DNA from: Astragalus membranaceus
Lineage: Eukaryota; Streptophyta; Magnoliopsida; Fabales; Fabaceae
Direction: 5' to 3'
DNA length: 64,000 nucleotides
Assembly (NCBI GenBank): GCA_039519185.1
Contig: CM076846.1
Location: 112,490,566 to 112,554,565 of the forward strand
How positions within the stretch are numbered: position 1 is the stretch's first letter; each line of letters begins with the position of its first letter. Below are positions 1-12,160 of the stretch, in pieces. Made by a program: the position numbers and the translations under genes. The notes under the pieces were generated by a model. That model saw only the letters and a list, made by a program, of their open reading frames with translations, made no database searches and had not been told where the DNA came from.

Positions 1-2516
1 ACATCCATTCCCCACATTGAGAATGGCCATGGTGCTGTTAGGACGTTCAAAGAAGCAGGCGGCACATGGATATTATCAGCGTAGATTTGACACTTGTGGC
101 ATTTTCTCACGTAGTTAAAGCAGTCGGTTTCCATTGACAACCAGTAGTAGCCAGCCCTTAGGATTTTTCTTGCCATGGTGTGCCCGCTAGAATGGGTTTC
201 GAACGAGCCTTCATGGACATCTTTCATAATTCTTTCGGCCTCTTCTTTTGCAACACATCTGAGGAGGACCATGTCATGATTCCTTTTGTAAAGCACCTCC
301 CCGTTTAGGAAGAAACCCATTGATAATCTCCTAAGTGTTCTCTTATCATTCTCAGTGGCACCGGGAGGGTATTCTCTGCTTGTGATATAGTGTTTGATAT
401 CATAATACCAAGGCTTACTATCAGGCTCTTCCTCGATTGCCACACAATGATGTGCCGGTAGATCTCGATGCTGGATTCGGATGAATGTCAGACTTTTGTT
501 GTTATTGATATTGAACATTGATGACAAAGTCGCCAAAGCGTCAGCCAATTGATTTTCTTCACGGGGGAGATGGTGGAAAGTGATCTCCTCGAATCGTTCA
601 ATCATCTTTTGGATGTGATCATGATAAGGAATCAATTTGGGATCCCTGGTTTCCCAGTCACCTTTTATCTGATGGATGACTAGTGCTGAGTCCCCATATA
701 CATCGAGTCTTTTGACTTTCCATTCCAGGGCCGCTTTGATGCCTAGGACACACGCTTCATATTCTGCAATGTTATTAGTGCAGTAGAAGCTCAGTCTAGC
801 AGTAAATGGTATGAAGCGGTTATCAGGAGAAATCAACACAGCTCCGACCCCGTGCCCATACAAATTGGAAGCGCCATCAAATGACATCCTCCACCTCTCG
901 TCGTCTGGAGATTTCCCTTCTCCGAATAGAGCCATTATATCTTCATCTGGGAAATCGTATTGCATTGATTGGTAATCCTCAATGGGTTGATGTGCCAAGT
1001 ATTCAGCTAGGGCACTACCTTTGATTGCTTTCTGAGTGACATACAAGAGGTCGTATTCGGATAGTAGCATTGGCCAGCGGGCGATTCTTCCCGTGAGTGC
1101 AGGTTTTTCAAAAATGTACTTGATGGGATCCATTTTAGATACCAACCAAGTCGTGTGGCTCAACATATACTGCCTCAGACGACGTGCAGCCCAGGCCAAA
1201 GCGCAACATGTTTTTTCCAACAATGAATATCTTGTCTCGCACTCGGTAAACTTCTTGCTTAGGTAGTAGATGGCGTGTTCTCTCCTTCCAGACTCATCAT
1301 GTTGCCCCAGTACGCAACCCATTGAGTTGTCTAGCACTGTTAAGTATAGAATGATCAGGGGTCTGTCCTGCACCGGTGGCATCAGAATCGGTGGATTTTG
1401 GAGGTACCTCTTGATCTTTTCAAATGCTTCCTGGCACTTATCATTCCACTTTGTTTCTTGGTTCTTGCATAGTAATTTGAAGATAGGCTCACAGGTAGAT
1501 GTTAATTGGGCTATGAATCTGGAGATGTAGTTCAACCTTCCTAGGAACCCACGGACTTCTTTTTCAGTTTTAGGTGCTGGCATTTCAAGAATTGCTCGTA
1601 CCTTGTCTGGATCTACCTCTATTCCCTTTTGACTGACTATGAACCCCAACAGCTTTCCTGATCTTACGCCGAAGGTGCATTTTGCAGGGTTTAATCTGAG
1701 TTTGAACTTCCTTAGGCGTTCAAATAGTTTTTGCAGATTAACAACATGTTCTTCTTCAGTCTTGGACTTTGCGATCATGTCATCCACGTAGACTTCAATC
1801 TCCTTATGCATCATGTCATGGAATAAAGCCACCATTGCCCTTTGGTACGTGGCACCGACATTCTTTAGGCCGAATGGCATTACTTTGTAGCAGAAGGTAC
1901 CCCAAAGAGTGATGAAGGTGGTTTTCTCCATGTCTTCAGGGGCCATCTTGATTTGATTATATCCGGAGTATCCGTCCATGAAGGAGAAAAGAGAGTGTTG
2001 CGCTGTGCTATCTACCAGGACATCAATGTGAGGCAAGGGAAAGTCATCTTTAGGGCTGGCTCTATTCAGATCTCGATAGTCGACACACATCCGAACTTTT
2101 CCATCTTTCTTTAGAACCGGGACAATGTTGGCTACCCATCGAGGATATTTTGCTACCGCTAAGAATCTGGCATCAAACTGCTTCTTGACCTCATCTCTGA
2201 TTTTTAGTGACATATCCGGCTTCATCCTTCTTAGCTTTTGCTTTACTGGCAGGTATTCGGGTTTTACTGGTAACTTATGCTCGACTATGTTGGGGTCCAG
2301 TCCAGGCATGTCTTGGTATGTCCATGCGAAGATGTCAACATAGTCCAACAAAAGCTTAACCAATTTCTCTCGCTCACTGTCTTTCAGCGTGAGGCCAATT
2401 TTAATCTCTTTCTTATCTTCTTCTGTGCCCAAATTTATTGTCTCAGTATGTTCCTCGTGGGGTTGAATCACTTTCTCTTCTTGTTCCATCATTCTCATTA
2501 ATTCTGGAGGAGTTTC
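1..2516 (-). pseudogene. pol: Ogre pol: reverse transcriptase, two RNase H domains, start of integrase
   Basis: The frame is open from a TGA at 2517-2519 down to the window edge. RT motifs are CVDYRDLNRA near 2070, FMDGYSGYNQIK near 1960 and the catalytic YVDD at 1779-1790. A degenerate first RNase H follows. A second, archaeal-type RNase H runs from about 890 to 510, with FDGASN and NNIAEYEACVLG. The integrase zinc finger lies at about 230-90 and ends in CHKC at 90-101; the DDE core is outside the window. The polyprotein would copy element RNA to DNA in cytoplasmic particles. The TGA lies in the acidic linker before RT in an otherwise continuous frame, so it reads as a nonsense mutation rather than a true boundary. 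Confidence 0.92.
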
Positions 2517-2519
2517 TCA

Positions 2520-2940
2520 GTTATCTTCAACATCTTCCTCAGTTTGATTAATCGGGTGATCAAAGTCACAGTATGAATTATTGGCGTTGTTATTTTCAAA
2601 GGCGTTTTTTTTTTCAAATCTGCATTAGTTTAAATTGACGGAATGAAAAACGAGCAAAAAGAAAATAAAACGCAAGTGCAAAAGAAACCTGAAATTTATT
2701 GGAGAATCTGAAATAACATTTTATTGATATTGATATTGAAAGGAAACATGTGTGCCCGAATGAAATGTCCTAAGGCCTTGGGCAGAGCCATAGGATTGCA
2801 TTACAGAAACATTACTTTGAACTAAAAACTACAGGAAAATCGACGATCTCCCAATTCTTGAGCTTTTCGCTTGCTGGACAACGGCGCACAAGACTGGCAC
2901 CGCCATTTTCAGCGCTTGAATCACCTTCAATAGATGCAAC
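2520..2940 (-). other. protease-RT junction of Ogre, with presumed intron
   Basis: Ogre elements are known to carry a spliced intron between protease and RT. After the TAG at 2941-2943 the protease frame stays open for about 40 codons (VASIEGDSS and NWEIVDF are readable) and then stops. A possible acceptor, TAATGCAG followed by ATTTGAAA, lies near 2625-2640 just before the acidic linker of RT. The AT-rich stretch between about 2640 and 2830 is therefore the likely intron. The donor could not be placed by eye with confidence. Confidence 0.5.
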
Positions 2941-3957
2941 CTAGTTAGGATCTAGCACCCCTGCGCTCTGAAAGCTTTGCTTTATGTCGCAGATGAAAAT
3001 TTTCTTCATATCTGGCTCCCGACCCTCAAGTTTGGCCAACCTCCGCTCCTTCTTTTCCGCGGCGATCCTTCCTTTGTCAGTACGACTAGGCTGGTACCCT
3101 ATCCCACATCTGTCCTTGTTTTCACGCAGCTGTATGGGTGTTAGGATCCCTTGTTCAGTCTTCCCTAAACTGTTTCCCGCTTGATAACCCTTGCTTGTCA
3201 TGACTTTAGCAATCATCAATGCAGCTTTGGACAGCTTTGGTTTTAACGATGGGGCCCCGTCCCCCACAAAGGTAGCATTTGCAATTTCTAGTGCTTGGAA
3301 GGTGGTCTCGAAAGATTCTTCTGCAGCCTCAACATAACGGATAGGAAACGACTTATTGATTAGCAACTCTTCTTCTCCTGAAACGACCACCAACTTGTTG
3401 TTGACTATGAACTTGAGCTTTTGGTGTAGAGAAGAGGGCACAGCCCCTGCAGAATGGATCCAAGGTCTTCCCAAAAGACAGCTGTAAGACGGATTGATGT
3501 CCATCACTTGGAAACTCACTATGAAGACCTCTGGACCTACCTGTACAGGTAACTCCATCTCTCCGATAACCTCTCTTTTGGACCCGTCGAATGCCCTGAC
3601 CAGTGTAGAACTGGGTTTCATGTATGAACAATCTACGTCTAGTTTGTTCATGGTTGATTTGGGTAGTACGTTCAGGGACGATCCGTTATCGATGAGTACC
3701 CGAGCTAGAGAGTATTCTCCACATTTCACGGAGATATGCAAAGCCTTGTTGTGCCCTCTTCCCTCGACGGGGATCTCGTCATCTGTGAATGTGAGGTAAT
3801 TGTTTGCAACGATATTTCCGACGATCCCATCAAACTGACCAACTGTGATGTCGGGAGTGACATGAGCTTCACTCAGCACCTTCATTAGTGTTACACGGTG
3901 GGCTTTAGAATTGAGTAATAGTGATAGAAGAGATATCTTAGCAGGGGTCTGATTCAG
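2941..3957 (-). pseudogene. pro: Ogre protease with G-patch-like tail
   Basis: Aspartic protease domain with active-site motif LIDNGSSLNV in the first third and the following CLLGRPWIH. A glycine-rich segment resembling a G-patch (SKGYQAGNSLGK) sits near the C-terminus, a known companion of Ogre proteases. The domain would cut the Gag-Pol polyprotein. It is out of frame with gag: the gag frame stops with TAA at 3938-3940, while the protease frame is open from about 3957, so a +1 shift separates them. In Ogre elements gag and protease are normally one ORF, which makes this a mutation. The domain itself also ends in an in-frame TAG at 2941-2943. Confidence 0.88.
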
Positions 3958-6292
3958 CTGATCTACTACCTTGTACCCCCTCTACGTTTTTTCCTTTATC
4001 AATCTTTCCTCTTTCATTTGATTCTCTTCCTCCGAGTCCTTCAGGGGCATAGACGCGCCCACTCCGAGTCATTCCGCTGCTTCCCGAGATATTGGTGACA
4101 TCAGGATTGTTCTGAACTTTTTCACTGTAATTCCACGGGACTGCGTTTGCGTCTTTGAATGGGAACGGAGTTGGTACTTGGATGGTTATTGCCTTTGGTG
4201 CAGCAGGGGCCATCCTTGAGTCTTTGCTATAGAGAATCTCTAACGGCCGTCGAGTATATGTGTTCCTGCCACTGTTTGACTGGATGGTTGACACATCTTC
4301 TTCTTTCTTCAGAGAGCCTACTTGTATTATGTGCTGGTCCAACAGGTCCTGGAGCACTTGTTTGAACGCCTCACAGTTTCCAATGCAGTGATGGTCATTG
4401 CATGGATTCTTTCCAGTGCATTCTCTCTTGATAATCCCAAAGGAACACAAATTAGCATGGATCACTTCCAGGGGCGTCTGGATGCATTCTACCCTCCTGA
4501 TTAGGGACTGCTCTGCAGAGTCCTCAATTGCATTAGTTGAGGGCATCTCATGTCCTGGTAATGGGTTGGTAGCCACATTAGGACCGTTTTCCTTGAAGTT
4601 CAACCAGCCTGAGGCGATTAGATCTTGGACGACATACTTCAATGCCTTGCAGTTTTCTATGGAATGGCCGACCGTTCCTGAATGAAATTCGAATGTGGTG
4701 TTTGGGTCGAAGCCTCTAGGAAAAGGGGGCTGGATCTGTCTCATTGGGCGGGCGGTGATTAAATTATGGCTGAGTAGTTGGCGAAATAGGTCGGAGTATG
4801 ACATAGGGATTGGATCAAACTGGACGAGCTTTCCGACTGAGTAGTTTTGTGGTTTATGGCCTTGGTTATTTTGGGTAGGTGGGGTAGATAGTGTTTGTGC
4901 TGAGAACGGATTGGTGTGAGAGGGATTGCAGTAGGAAGTTTTTCCAGTTCCTGTGATGGCGTTGGCTTCTCCTTCCTTCTTTTTAGGAAATCTGGATAAG
5001 GGCTTTCTCTGGTTAGTGTTTATGAGGGAAGTATAAGCGATTTTCTCATTCCTCATTCCGTTCTCTAGCCTTTCTCCAATAACGACCATATCCGAGAAAC
5101 TTGACGATACACTCCCAATCAATTTTTCATAGAAGGGTGAAGGAAGAGTTTCCATGAACATAGATACCATTTCCCTTTCAAACAGAGGCGGTGCTACCTG
5201 TGCTGCTAGTCCTCTCCAACGCTGAGCATATTCCTTGAGGGACTCATTATCTCTTTTAGTCATGTTTTGTAGCTGAGTCCTATCAGGAGCCATATCAGTG
5301 TTGTACTTATACTGCTTAAGGAAAGCATCGGCGAGATCCTTCCAACACCGGATATGAGTGGGTGTCAACTGCATATACCAATTTGAAGCTGCCCCAGCTA
5401 AGCTGTCTTGGAAGTAGTGGATAAGCAGCTTATCGTCATTTGCGAATGTAGCCATTTTCCTGCAGTACATAGTTAGGTGGCTTGCCGGACATGTGGCTCC
5501 TCTGTATTTATCAAAATCTGGCACCTTAAACTTAGGGGGAATAACCACGTTGGGAACGAGACATAAATCATGTGCATTTCTTGCACCAATATTGAATCCT
5601 TCAACTGCTCTCAACCTTTCTTCCAGCATTTGCAGTTTGTCTTGGGCTTGAGGGTTCTCCATAGAGTAGTTGTGAGGGAGTCCACTCATACCATAGTAAG
5701 GATGAATCATCGGAACTATGGCTGGGTTCACATTTGGGATATGCGAATGAGTGGGGTTCCTGAGGCTGGACCCTTGAGCTTGAGCATCGACTACCAGCGG
5801 TGGAGTGTAGCCGAGTGGAAATCTTTGTGGTGCGACAACAGGGCTCGGGTTGTGAATCTACGGTGCCCCCGGATTACTGTTGTGACCTATCGGTGCAGGA
5901 TATCTTTGTCCCACGACTCCTGAGGGACCATCTTCCGGATTGGCAGCGACTGTCGGAGGTGTGTAACCTTGCGGAAGTCCATAAGGAGGCCATTGGTAAC
6001 CCTGTTCGTTAGCCCCAGTAGGGTACACTGTATGGGGGATTCCGGGTCCATTGGGAATAAAAGGGTTGGTAGCTTGATTTTCAGTGTTCCCAGCGGAGAC
6101 ATCTTCATCTGTATTCCCATTCCTCAAAGCTTGTAGGACCCTTAAGATCTCAGCCATCTGTTGTTTCATCACATCTATTCCTGCCCTAAGCTCTTGATTT
6201 CCTAGGTTCTGGTTACCCTGACCTAAGTCGTCCTGATGTGGATCGCCTTGATCCAGGTTATCTTGAGGCGGATTGTCTTGATTTGCTTCCAT
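3938..6292 (-). pseudogene. gag: Ogre gag (capsid protein), split by one nonsense codon
   Basis: The first ATG in this frame is at 6292, giving MEANQDNPPQ and a Gln/Asp/Pro-rich head. The capsid core includes KFKVPDFDKYRG, HYFQDSLAGAASNWY and ESLKEYAQRWRGLAAQV, the pattern of Ogre/Tat Gag, which forms the virus-like particle. A TAG at 5858-5860 interrupts the frame, and the protein sequence continues in the same frame on both sides of it. The frame ends with TAA at 3938-3940 after a low-complexity tail that normally runs into protease. The element is transcribed right to left, with ORF1 upstream. Confidence 0.9.
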
Positions 6293-6607
6293 GTTTCTGG
6301 CCTGAGAACGAGTCCAATAGCGATGTTGACGCACCAGCTTGTCTTTTATTCTCTGTTGACGGGATACATGATATGAGTATGTGAATGGATGAAAAATGAG
6401 TGATGCATGTGTGCATGAGTTTTATTGTTTTAGGCCGAGAATTGTAAGCGCGTCTTGATTTGTCATAAGTACATAAACTAACGTTTCAAGCATTTCCAAA
6501 AGGAGGATCAATAGGTGGAACAAACAAACTTCATTGATGGGGGAAAAGTACAGCATTCTTGAAATAAAAATTTGAAAAAAACAGTACAATGCTCTTTTAA
6601 ATTTCGC
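6293..6607 (-). other. spacer between Ogre ORF1 and gag
   Basis: AT-rich sequence with no coding signal that I can support. It separates the end of ORF1 from the gag ATG. Nothing else was recognised. Confidence 0.5.
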
Positions 6608-8745
6608 TCAAATACATATAGCTTTCATTTTTCCACTCCTCTCTCTTTTTCTACTAGTGGTGCTACCAGCCTTCTCCCTAAGTTCGGCAATCAGGATCTT
6701 GCAAAATTCCATAAATATGGAAACTTGGACCGGGGTGTTGAACGGGTGCATTGCCGCGTCAGCCTCTTTTAGACGCTTTGGGATACCCATGATAGCTTGA
6801 TCGGCCAGCCATGCCAACTTTGAGAATCTGTCTCTCCAATATAAGCTTTCATTCTTCAACTCTATGAAGACTTCATGGTTTTCTATCCTGTTGACCAATT
6901 CTACAAAGCGGCTCTCCCAGTGGATGCTTTCAATCTTCAGCTGGTGGTAAACCTCCTCTTGATATCTGATATGGTCTTTCAGCTCATCAGATCTCTCATG
7001 CTCCCTTCTCAAGGCTTGTTGGTATTCTCGGAGTATTTCTTCAATGGTCTCTTTATCCCGCCGGATACTTTTCACCTGATCTTCAAACTCAGCTATCAAT
7101 ATCTGAGACTCTCTCTTTGATTTCACCAACAAGCCTTGTGCGGTTTTTTCTGCAATCATTGACTCCTCCCATAACTCTTTCCATTTATGCGCATCATCAA
7201 TGGCTTGGTTCATCTTCAGGTTGCATCGCTTTAGTTCTTCCTTTGCCCCCCTCAGGTATCTTTGGACCTCTTATTTGTTCTTTTCTTCAATCTTAAGTTG
7301 CTTGCGGCTATCCTCAATGGCCGACGACTTAGTTGTATTTTCCTCCTCCAATTTCTGGTTTCTTAGAAGCACTTTCTCTAATTCTGCCTATAAGCCCTTC
7401 TTTTCTTCTTCAGCTTTTGACAAGGCCATTTTGAGCTTATCTAACTCTTCGACAGTGGGAGGGGTAGGTTCAAGTACTTCTTCCTCAACCTGTAGTGCGC
7501 TTCGGTAAGGCAATCAGGTGTCTTGGAGCCTTTTGTGAAGCCATTGACGAAAGGTGGGTTCCTTATCGCCGCTCCTCTTGCTAAGCTCTTGTCCTTTGCG
7601 GACAACCTTATCCCACGCTTGAGAAATCCTCCGGAGCATGTCAACCTCTTTTGGGCCTCCCTCATAAAGGTAGAAAGGGATCAACAGGTCTTCGGTGGGC
7701 GGACTTCGCATGGGGTACCCCAGCTGTCTTAGAGTTAGAGAGGGGTTGTAATTTATGCATCCTCTTGTTCCCATGAGTGGGACATTTTGGAAGCTTCCAC
7801 ATTGAAAAACCACTTCAGGCCTATCTTTCCACCATGATGGGTGCCATCGAACCTTGTATTCATGAAGGCCTCTTAGCACTTGCAACCATTCACTAGTGTT
7901 CATTGACTCCACATCACACCCTCTAGCGTCTTCAATTGGGCCTTCTACCTTAACTTTGTTGACGAAGGCATGGGTGAGAAGCCGAACATACAAGGCTTGT
8001 AGGCAGCAGGATATCCTCTTTCCCTTTATCTCACTATAATGAGTGAAGGTACAGTAAGTGTCTGCAAGAATGGCTGGAATTGGGTTGGTTGGGTTTTCTT
8101 CATCTTTGAAGGATAGGAACACACCAATAGCGGTTGCGTCCACATATCTTTCAAGGCGTGGGAATAGCACAATCCCAAAGATGGTCAAAGCTAACACTTG
8201 TTTGAAAGGACCCCAATTTCTAGCATCGGCGAAGGACTTCATTTGACTTTCCAAGTACTCTTGCGGGAACCCTACAATGCAGTTTCGGTTTTTCTTTTGG
8301 AGCTTCAAACTTTCCTTGCTGATTTGTAGCATTGAGGCAAGTTTCTCATCTGGTAGTAATGCCCCTGGTACTGGTAGGGCCTAATGTCTCGTTGAGGAAA
8401 ACCAAGGATCTGCGTATATTCTTCCAGGGTAGGTGCCATCTGGAAATTTTTGAAAGTGAAGCATCTCAAGGAAGAGTCGTAGAATTGGCTCAGGGCAACA
8501 ATGGCATTTGTTTGCACTTCCAACCGTAATAAAATAATAATCTTCCCATAAGTTCTATCGAAAGACCTGCGCTCGATGGACGGCAACCAACCCGCACATT
8601 CTCTTAAGCTAGTCAGATTGGGCTGTTTCACTGTAGGGTAGTTCAGGGTTTGAACTGCTTCACCGTTTGATCCCATGCAGCCTTGCTTATGACACAATTT
8701 TTTGAGCCTCTTACAATTCTCGGCAAACCTAAATGAGATGAATAA
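6608..8745 (-). pseudogene. Ogre ORF1, upstream protein of unknown function, multiply broken
   Basis: The N-terminal part has RRSFDRTYGKI, ALSQFYDSSLRCFTF and APTLEEYTQILGFP, matching the ORF1 placed before gag in Ogre elements; it loosely resembles plant mobile domain proteins. The C-terminal third (below about 7213) is a charged, heptad-rich coiled coil. Breaks: frameshifts near 8645 and in the 8305-8370 overlap, then TGA 7514-7516, TAG 7388-7390 and TAA 7271-7273. All three stops lie in one frame that is otherwise readable through to MNQAIDDAHKWKELW and beyond. The role of ORF1 is not established in the family, so I assign none. Confidence 0.85.
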
Positions 8746-8748
8746 CAT

Positions 8749-9555
8749 GCATGTGAGGATTTTTTTTTTACATTTTGTGAAATAATGATGCTATATGATG
8801 GATGAAAGAATGATGTCACGCGTGTTAAAAAAAATAAGGAAAAATTTGGTGATTCATCTTTGAGAAAGTATAAACTATGTGTCACATCCTATATATTTAA
8901 AAGGAAAAAAAAGAATAATAGTAATAATAAAACGGTTTTAGATGATTTGATTTTTTTTGGGAAAAGGTAAAAAAAAATTTAAAAAAAATCTGTAATGATG
9001 CAGCGGGTAGGTGAAATGCCCTTGTGTCCTAAACAGGTTATGTCTTATATATAGGTCACGGTCTAGGGTCACTTACGTGATCAATCTCTCAGGTGGCTCT
9101 ATTCACTTCCTCACAAAGGTTTCCAGAGCTAAAGTCCCCTTCATGATATGATCCACAACGATAGCGAGCTACCTGGTGTGGGATACCATGAAAGACCATA
9201 CTCTGGTTGAGACTTTCATGAGAGTCAGACAGATAAAATCCAGAATGACTGTCACTAATAATCTCCACTCGTCCTAGGTTAATTTTCAGACCCGGGTATA
9301 AGGCCCCACTCAACAGTGTGTGAATAAACATGTGTAGGTGACGTGTATGGCACGGGCATAATACCTAGACCACACAAGCTGCAAAAGAAATACAGATAAT
9401 AGTACAAAAGTCTTCTACCCTAAGGTTCAATAAGGCCATGAATAAATAAACAAATAAAAAAAATAGACTGGCAAATATGAACGCTAAGGTAAAAAGTATT
9501 AAATAAACAATAATCTACACATTTAATTAAATTAGGCTTGACCCTCTTAAAAATA
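8749..9555 (-). other. Ogre untranslated leader
   Basis: Long AT-rich leader between the primer-binding site and ORF1, with several A and T runs. No ORF, repeat or structure that I can support was found, apart from its position. Long leaders are usual in this lineage. Confidence 0.6.
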
Positions 9556-9573
9556 TCCCCAGTGAAGTCGCCA
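9556..9573 (-). other. primer-binding site, tRNA-Arg type
   Basis: Read on the minus strand it begins TGGCGACTTCACTGGGGA, the 18-nt complement expected for the tRNA-Arg used by Ogre elements. It fixes the direction of the element and the inner edge of its 5' LTR. Confidence 0.88.
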
Positions 9574-9998
9574 GCGGTAGCGACCGAAAAATCCGAAGGA
9601 GGGGATTCTTCGTCATTTTTGCAATGAAGCCGCCATCAATATTTATTAAATAGGAAAACATTGAAAAAACCTTTGTTTCTGGGTTCGGGGGTCGATTATG
9701 CGCGGGGAAGGTATTAGCACCCCACAGCATCCTTTCAAAAGAAAGGTTACCATTTAATTTAATGTGTAGAGAGAAAGTTAATTTAAAGAAAATACTTTAA
9801 TTTACCTTTTTATTATTTGCAAAATTGAACAGGAAGACTTAATAAAAATTTTAGTTTTTTGCGCTTGACAGGAGTGGGCCCCTGCTCCTACGTATCTCCA
9901 AGTGCGATGGAGAAATCAAAGCTACGTAGTTCTTGGTTAGAAAAAGTTTGTGTGTTTGGTCTTTTTTTTAATTTATTTTGAAATTGGGAGAGGTATTC

Positions 9999-10101
9999 GT
10001 GACGACCAAACAAGTAAAACTCAGAGTGGTCGTCACTCGTAGCTCGTTTGAAAACTAAAGTTGTTATAAATGGTCAAACAAGCTAAGCCCAGAGTGACCA
10101 T
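9999..10101. other. two successive hairpins with similar loops in the Ogre LTR
   Basis: GTGACGACCA at 9999-10008 is the exact inverse complement of TGGTCGTCAC at 10027-10036, with an 18-nt loop. About 70 bp on, ATGGTCA at 10070-10076 pairs with TGACCAT at 10095-10101. The loops are related (AACAAGTAAAACTCAGAG and AACAAGCTAAGCCCAGAG), so the second is a diverged duplicate of the first with a shorter stem. Confidence 0.75.
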
Positions 10102-10410
10102 GGGTGACAAACCATTTTTATGTTTGGGAAAACATTTATTTGCTATTTGGGAAAAAAAATAAGCTTGTCAAAGAAAATATTTATTTAGGGAAAAGAAATA
10201 TTTTTTTTTAAAAAGGAGAAACAGGGGGTGCGATAGTAAAATGGTGTGTGCATTAGAAACAGACGGTTGTATGAGTAAAAAAAAAGGGGTGCACTTAACA
10301 GCAGACCAGCCCACTACAAGGCTGGCTAACCCACGAACTTGTGGGCTTTCCTGGGGGCTGCGGTGATTGAAATGAGGGGTGTAGGTTGTAAACGTAAAAA
10401 AGGACCTCAC

Positions 10411-10419
10411 TATAAAAGG
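10411..10419 (+). promoter_or_regulatory. TATA-box-like element on the strand opposite the Ogre transcript
   Basis: TATAAAAGG preceded by CTCAC and followed about 25 bp later by an AACCCTAATC-type, C/T-rich stretch resembling a plant 5' untranslated leader. It faces away from the Ogre coding strand. Function is inferred from pattern only. Confidence 0.4.
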
Positions 10420-10429
10420 CTAATTAAAA

Positions 10430-12160
10430 ACCGAAAACCCTAATCACCAACCCTAATTTCTCTTCTCTCTCGCGGCGCTCACTCTTCTTTCCTCTAACCC
10501 TGATCTTCTTTTTCTCCTCCCCGGCCCCGTTTGCCTCCCTCTCCTTCAACCGATCCTCACTTTCCCCTCCCCTCACAGCCTCTCTCTCACCGACCCAAAC
10601 CTTCGCCGCCCACCCCTTTCCTTTCTCACCAAACCGCGACACTCTCTCCTCCTCCCTAACCTTCGTTCGCTCCTTTTTCTCACCGATCGATGCTTTTCTC
10701 CGAAAAAATGCCGTGTTCTTCCCTCTCTAACCGTCGCTTTAAGCCACGGGGTGTTGGTTCGGCGGTGTATGGTGAAGTGTTGGTTCGGCGGTGGTGGTAC
10801 GGTTCCGTCGTGTTAGGTGGTTGTTGCGATGGGAGATTGAGGTCCGATGGTTCGTGGGGGTGGTTGAAGGGCGGAGGTTTGGTGGTGACGCGTCGTGGTG
10901 GCCGTTTGGTTGTTGACGGTGGCAGTTAATGGTGGTTCGGTGGATGGCGCTGGCTACGGTGGTGTGGGTGGTGCTAGGCTGTGGGGTGTGGTGCAAGGAT
11001 GGTGGAGGACAGTGGTGGCTGGTTTGGTTGGTAGTAGGGTACGGTGGTGTGGTAGTCGTGAGGGAGGAGAGGGTTGGCTACGGCGTTTTGGTGGTGGGTG
11101 ACGCGAGGAGAGGAGAGAGAAACAGAGGGGCTTAGGGCGGTTGGTGTACGGCGGTATACTGTGGTGACTGAGCTTGGCCGTGGAGTGGCGGTGCACGGAG
11201 GCTACGGTGGTGGCCACCGCTTGCGGTGGCCGGAGGTAAGATCTCTCTCTTCTCTCTTTTTTTTGTTTCGGTTCTGTCTTGGAAATTTCCCCTTTCCCTT
11301 TTTCTTTAAAACGAACAGAGCCTATACCCTTCCCCTTTTACAAAAGAATTAACAGGGCATAACCATAATTTTTTCCCTCCCCCTATCTTCCCTACTTTCG
11401 AATTCTCTTTCTGATACAGTTTCACCATTTTGCATTTTATCAGTTAGAGTATTGGTTGATAATTTCTGCCTTGTATTTTGTTAGTCATTTTAAACAAAGA
11501 GGAAGAAAAACTAACGCATACATACCTAAGCATAATAGTCATGTATACATATTGGTAGTTGCTGAATAACAGAAAGACAGGAAGGAAGAGCTGAAGAAAA
11601 AAGGAATTTACCTAGTTCCAAGCTTTTACTCTGGGCTACTCTTTATTTGCTCAAGTGGAAAGGAATTTGATTCTGAGTATCTTTTGAACTAGCATCAACT
11701 TGATATCAATGTTGTGTTTTTATCTGTATCTGTGTGTGTTCTTTTTTTTAACTGATTTCAGTTCATTGGTATTTATAGGCTGGGGATTCTGGTGTAGGTG
11801 TGGTGTTGGAGCAGGGAATCAAAACCCAGGAGACCAGGCTGCTGTTGTTGCAGCAGAGACACAGTGGAGCAGCAAGGGATGGCAGCAGGGGGTGGAACAA
11901 GGTTGCTGCCACTGCAGCAATGTTTTTGCTGAAAATGGAAGCCAAACAAAAGGGACAAGAAGAAAGAAGCTTGGGCTTCTAGCTCCAGGGAGAGAGCAAG
12001 TCGCATGCTGTCTCCATTTGATCTTGTTTAATTATTATTTTTTTGTACTCTTTTTTTGCTTTTAATTAATTTTTGTACCAATTGTATTTAATTTTTTTTT
12101 GTCTTCATGTATATCAAAGTTGACTTAGGTTGTACCTTTTATTTTGTAAAAAAAAAACTG
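10430..12160 (+). other. plus-strand gene-like pattern inside the Ogre LTR
   Basis: Downstream of the TATA-like box lies a C/T-rich leader and a GC-rich block open for stretches on both strands. A consensus donor AG|GTAAG follows at 11235-11240. A T-rich tract with TTTCAG ends at 11761 and a second AG at 11778; then come a short CAG-rich stretch and T/A-rich DNA resembling a 3' end. This could be an antisense transcription unit of the LTR, captured host sequence, or coincidence. No protein domain is recognisable and the best open frame is low complexity. I do not call a gene. Confidence 0.3.

Noticed and set aside
10690..11352. Gly/Val/Trp-rich and His/Pro-rich frames in the Ogre LTR
   Set aside because: Both strands are open in several frames in a GC-rich, low-complexity block. 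None shows a domain or conserved start.
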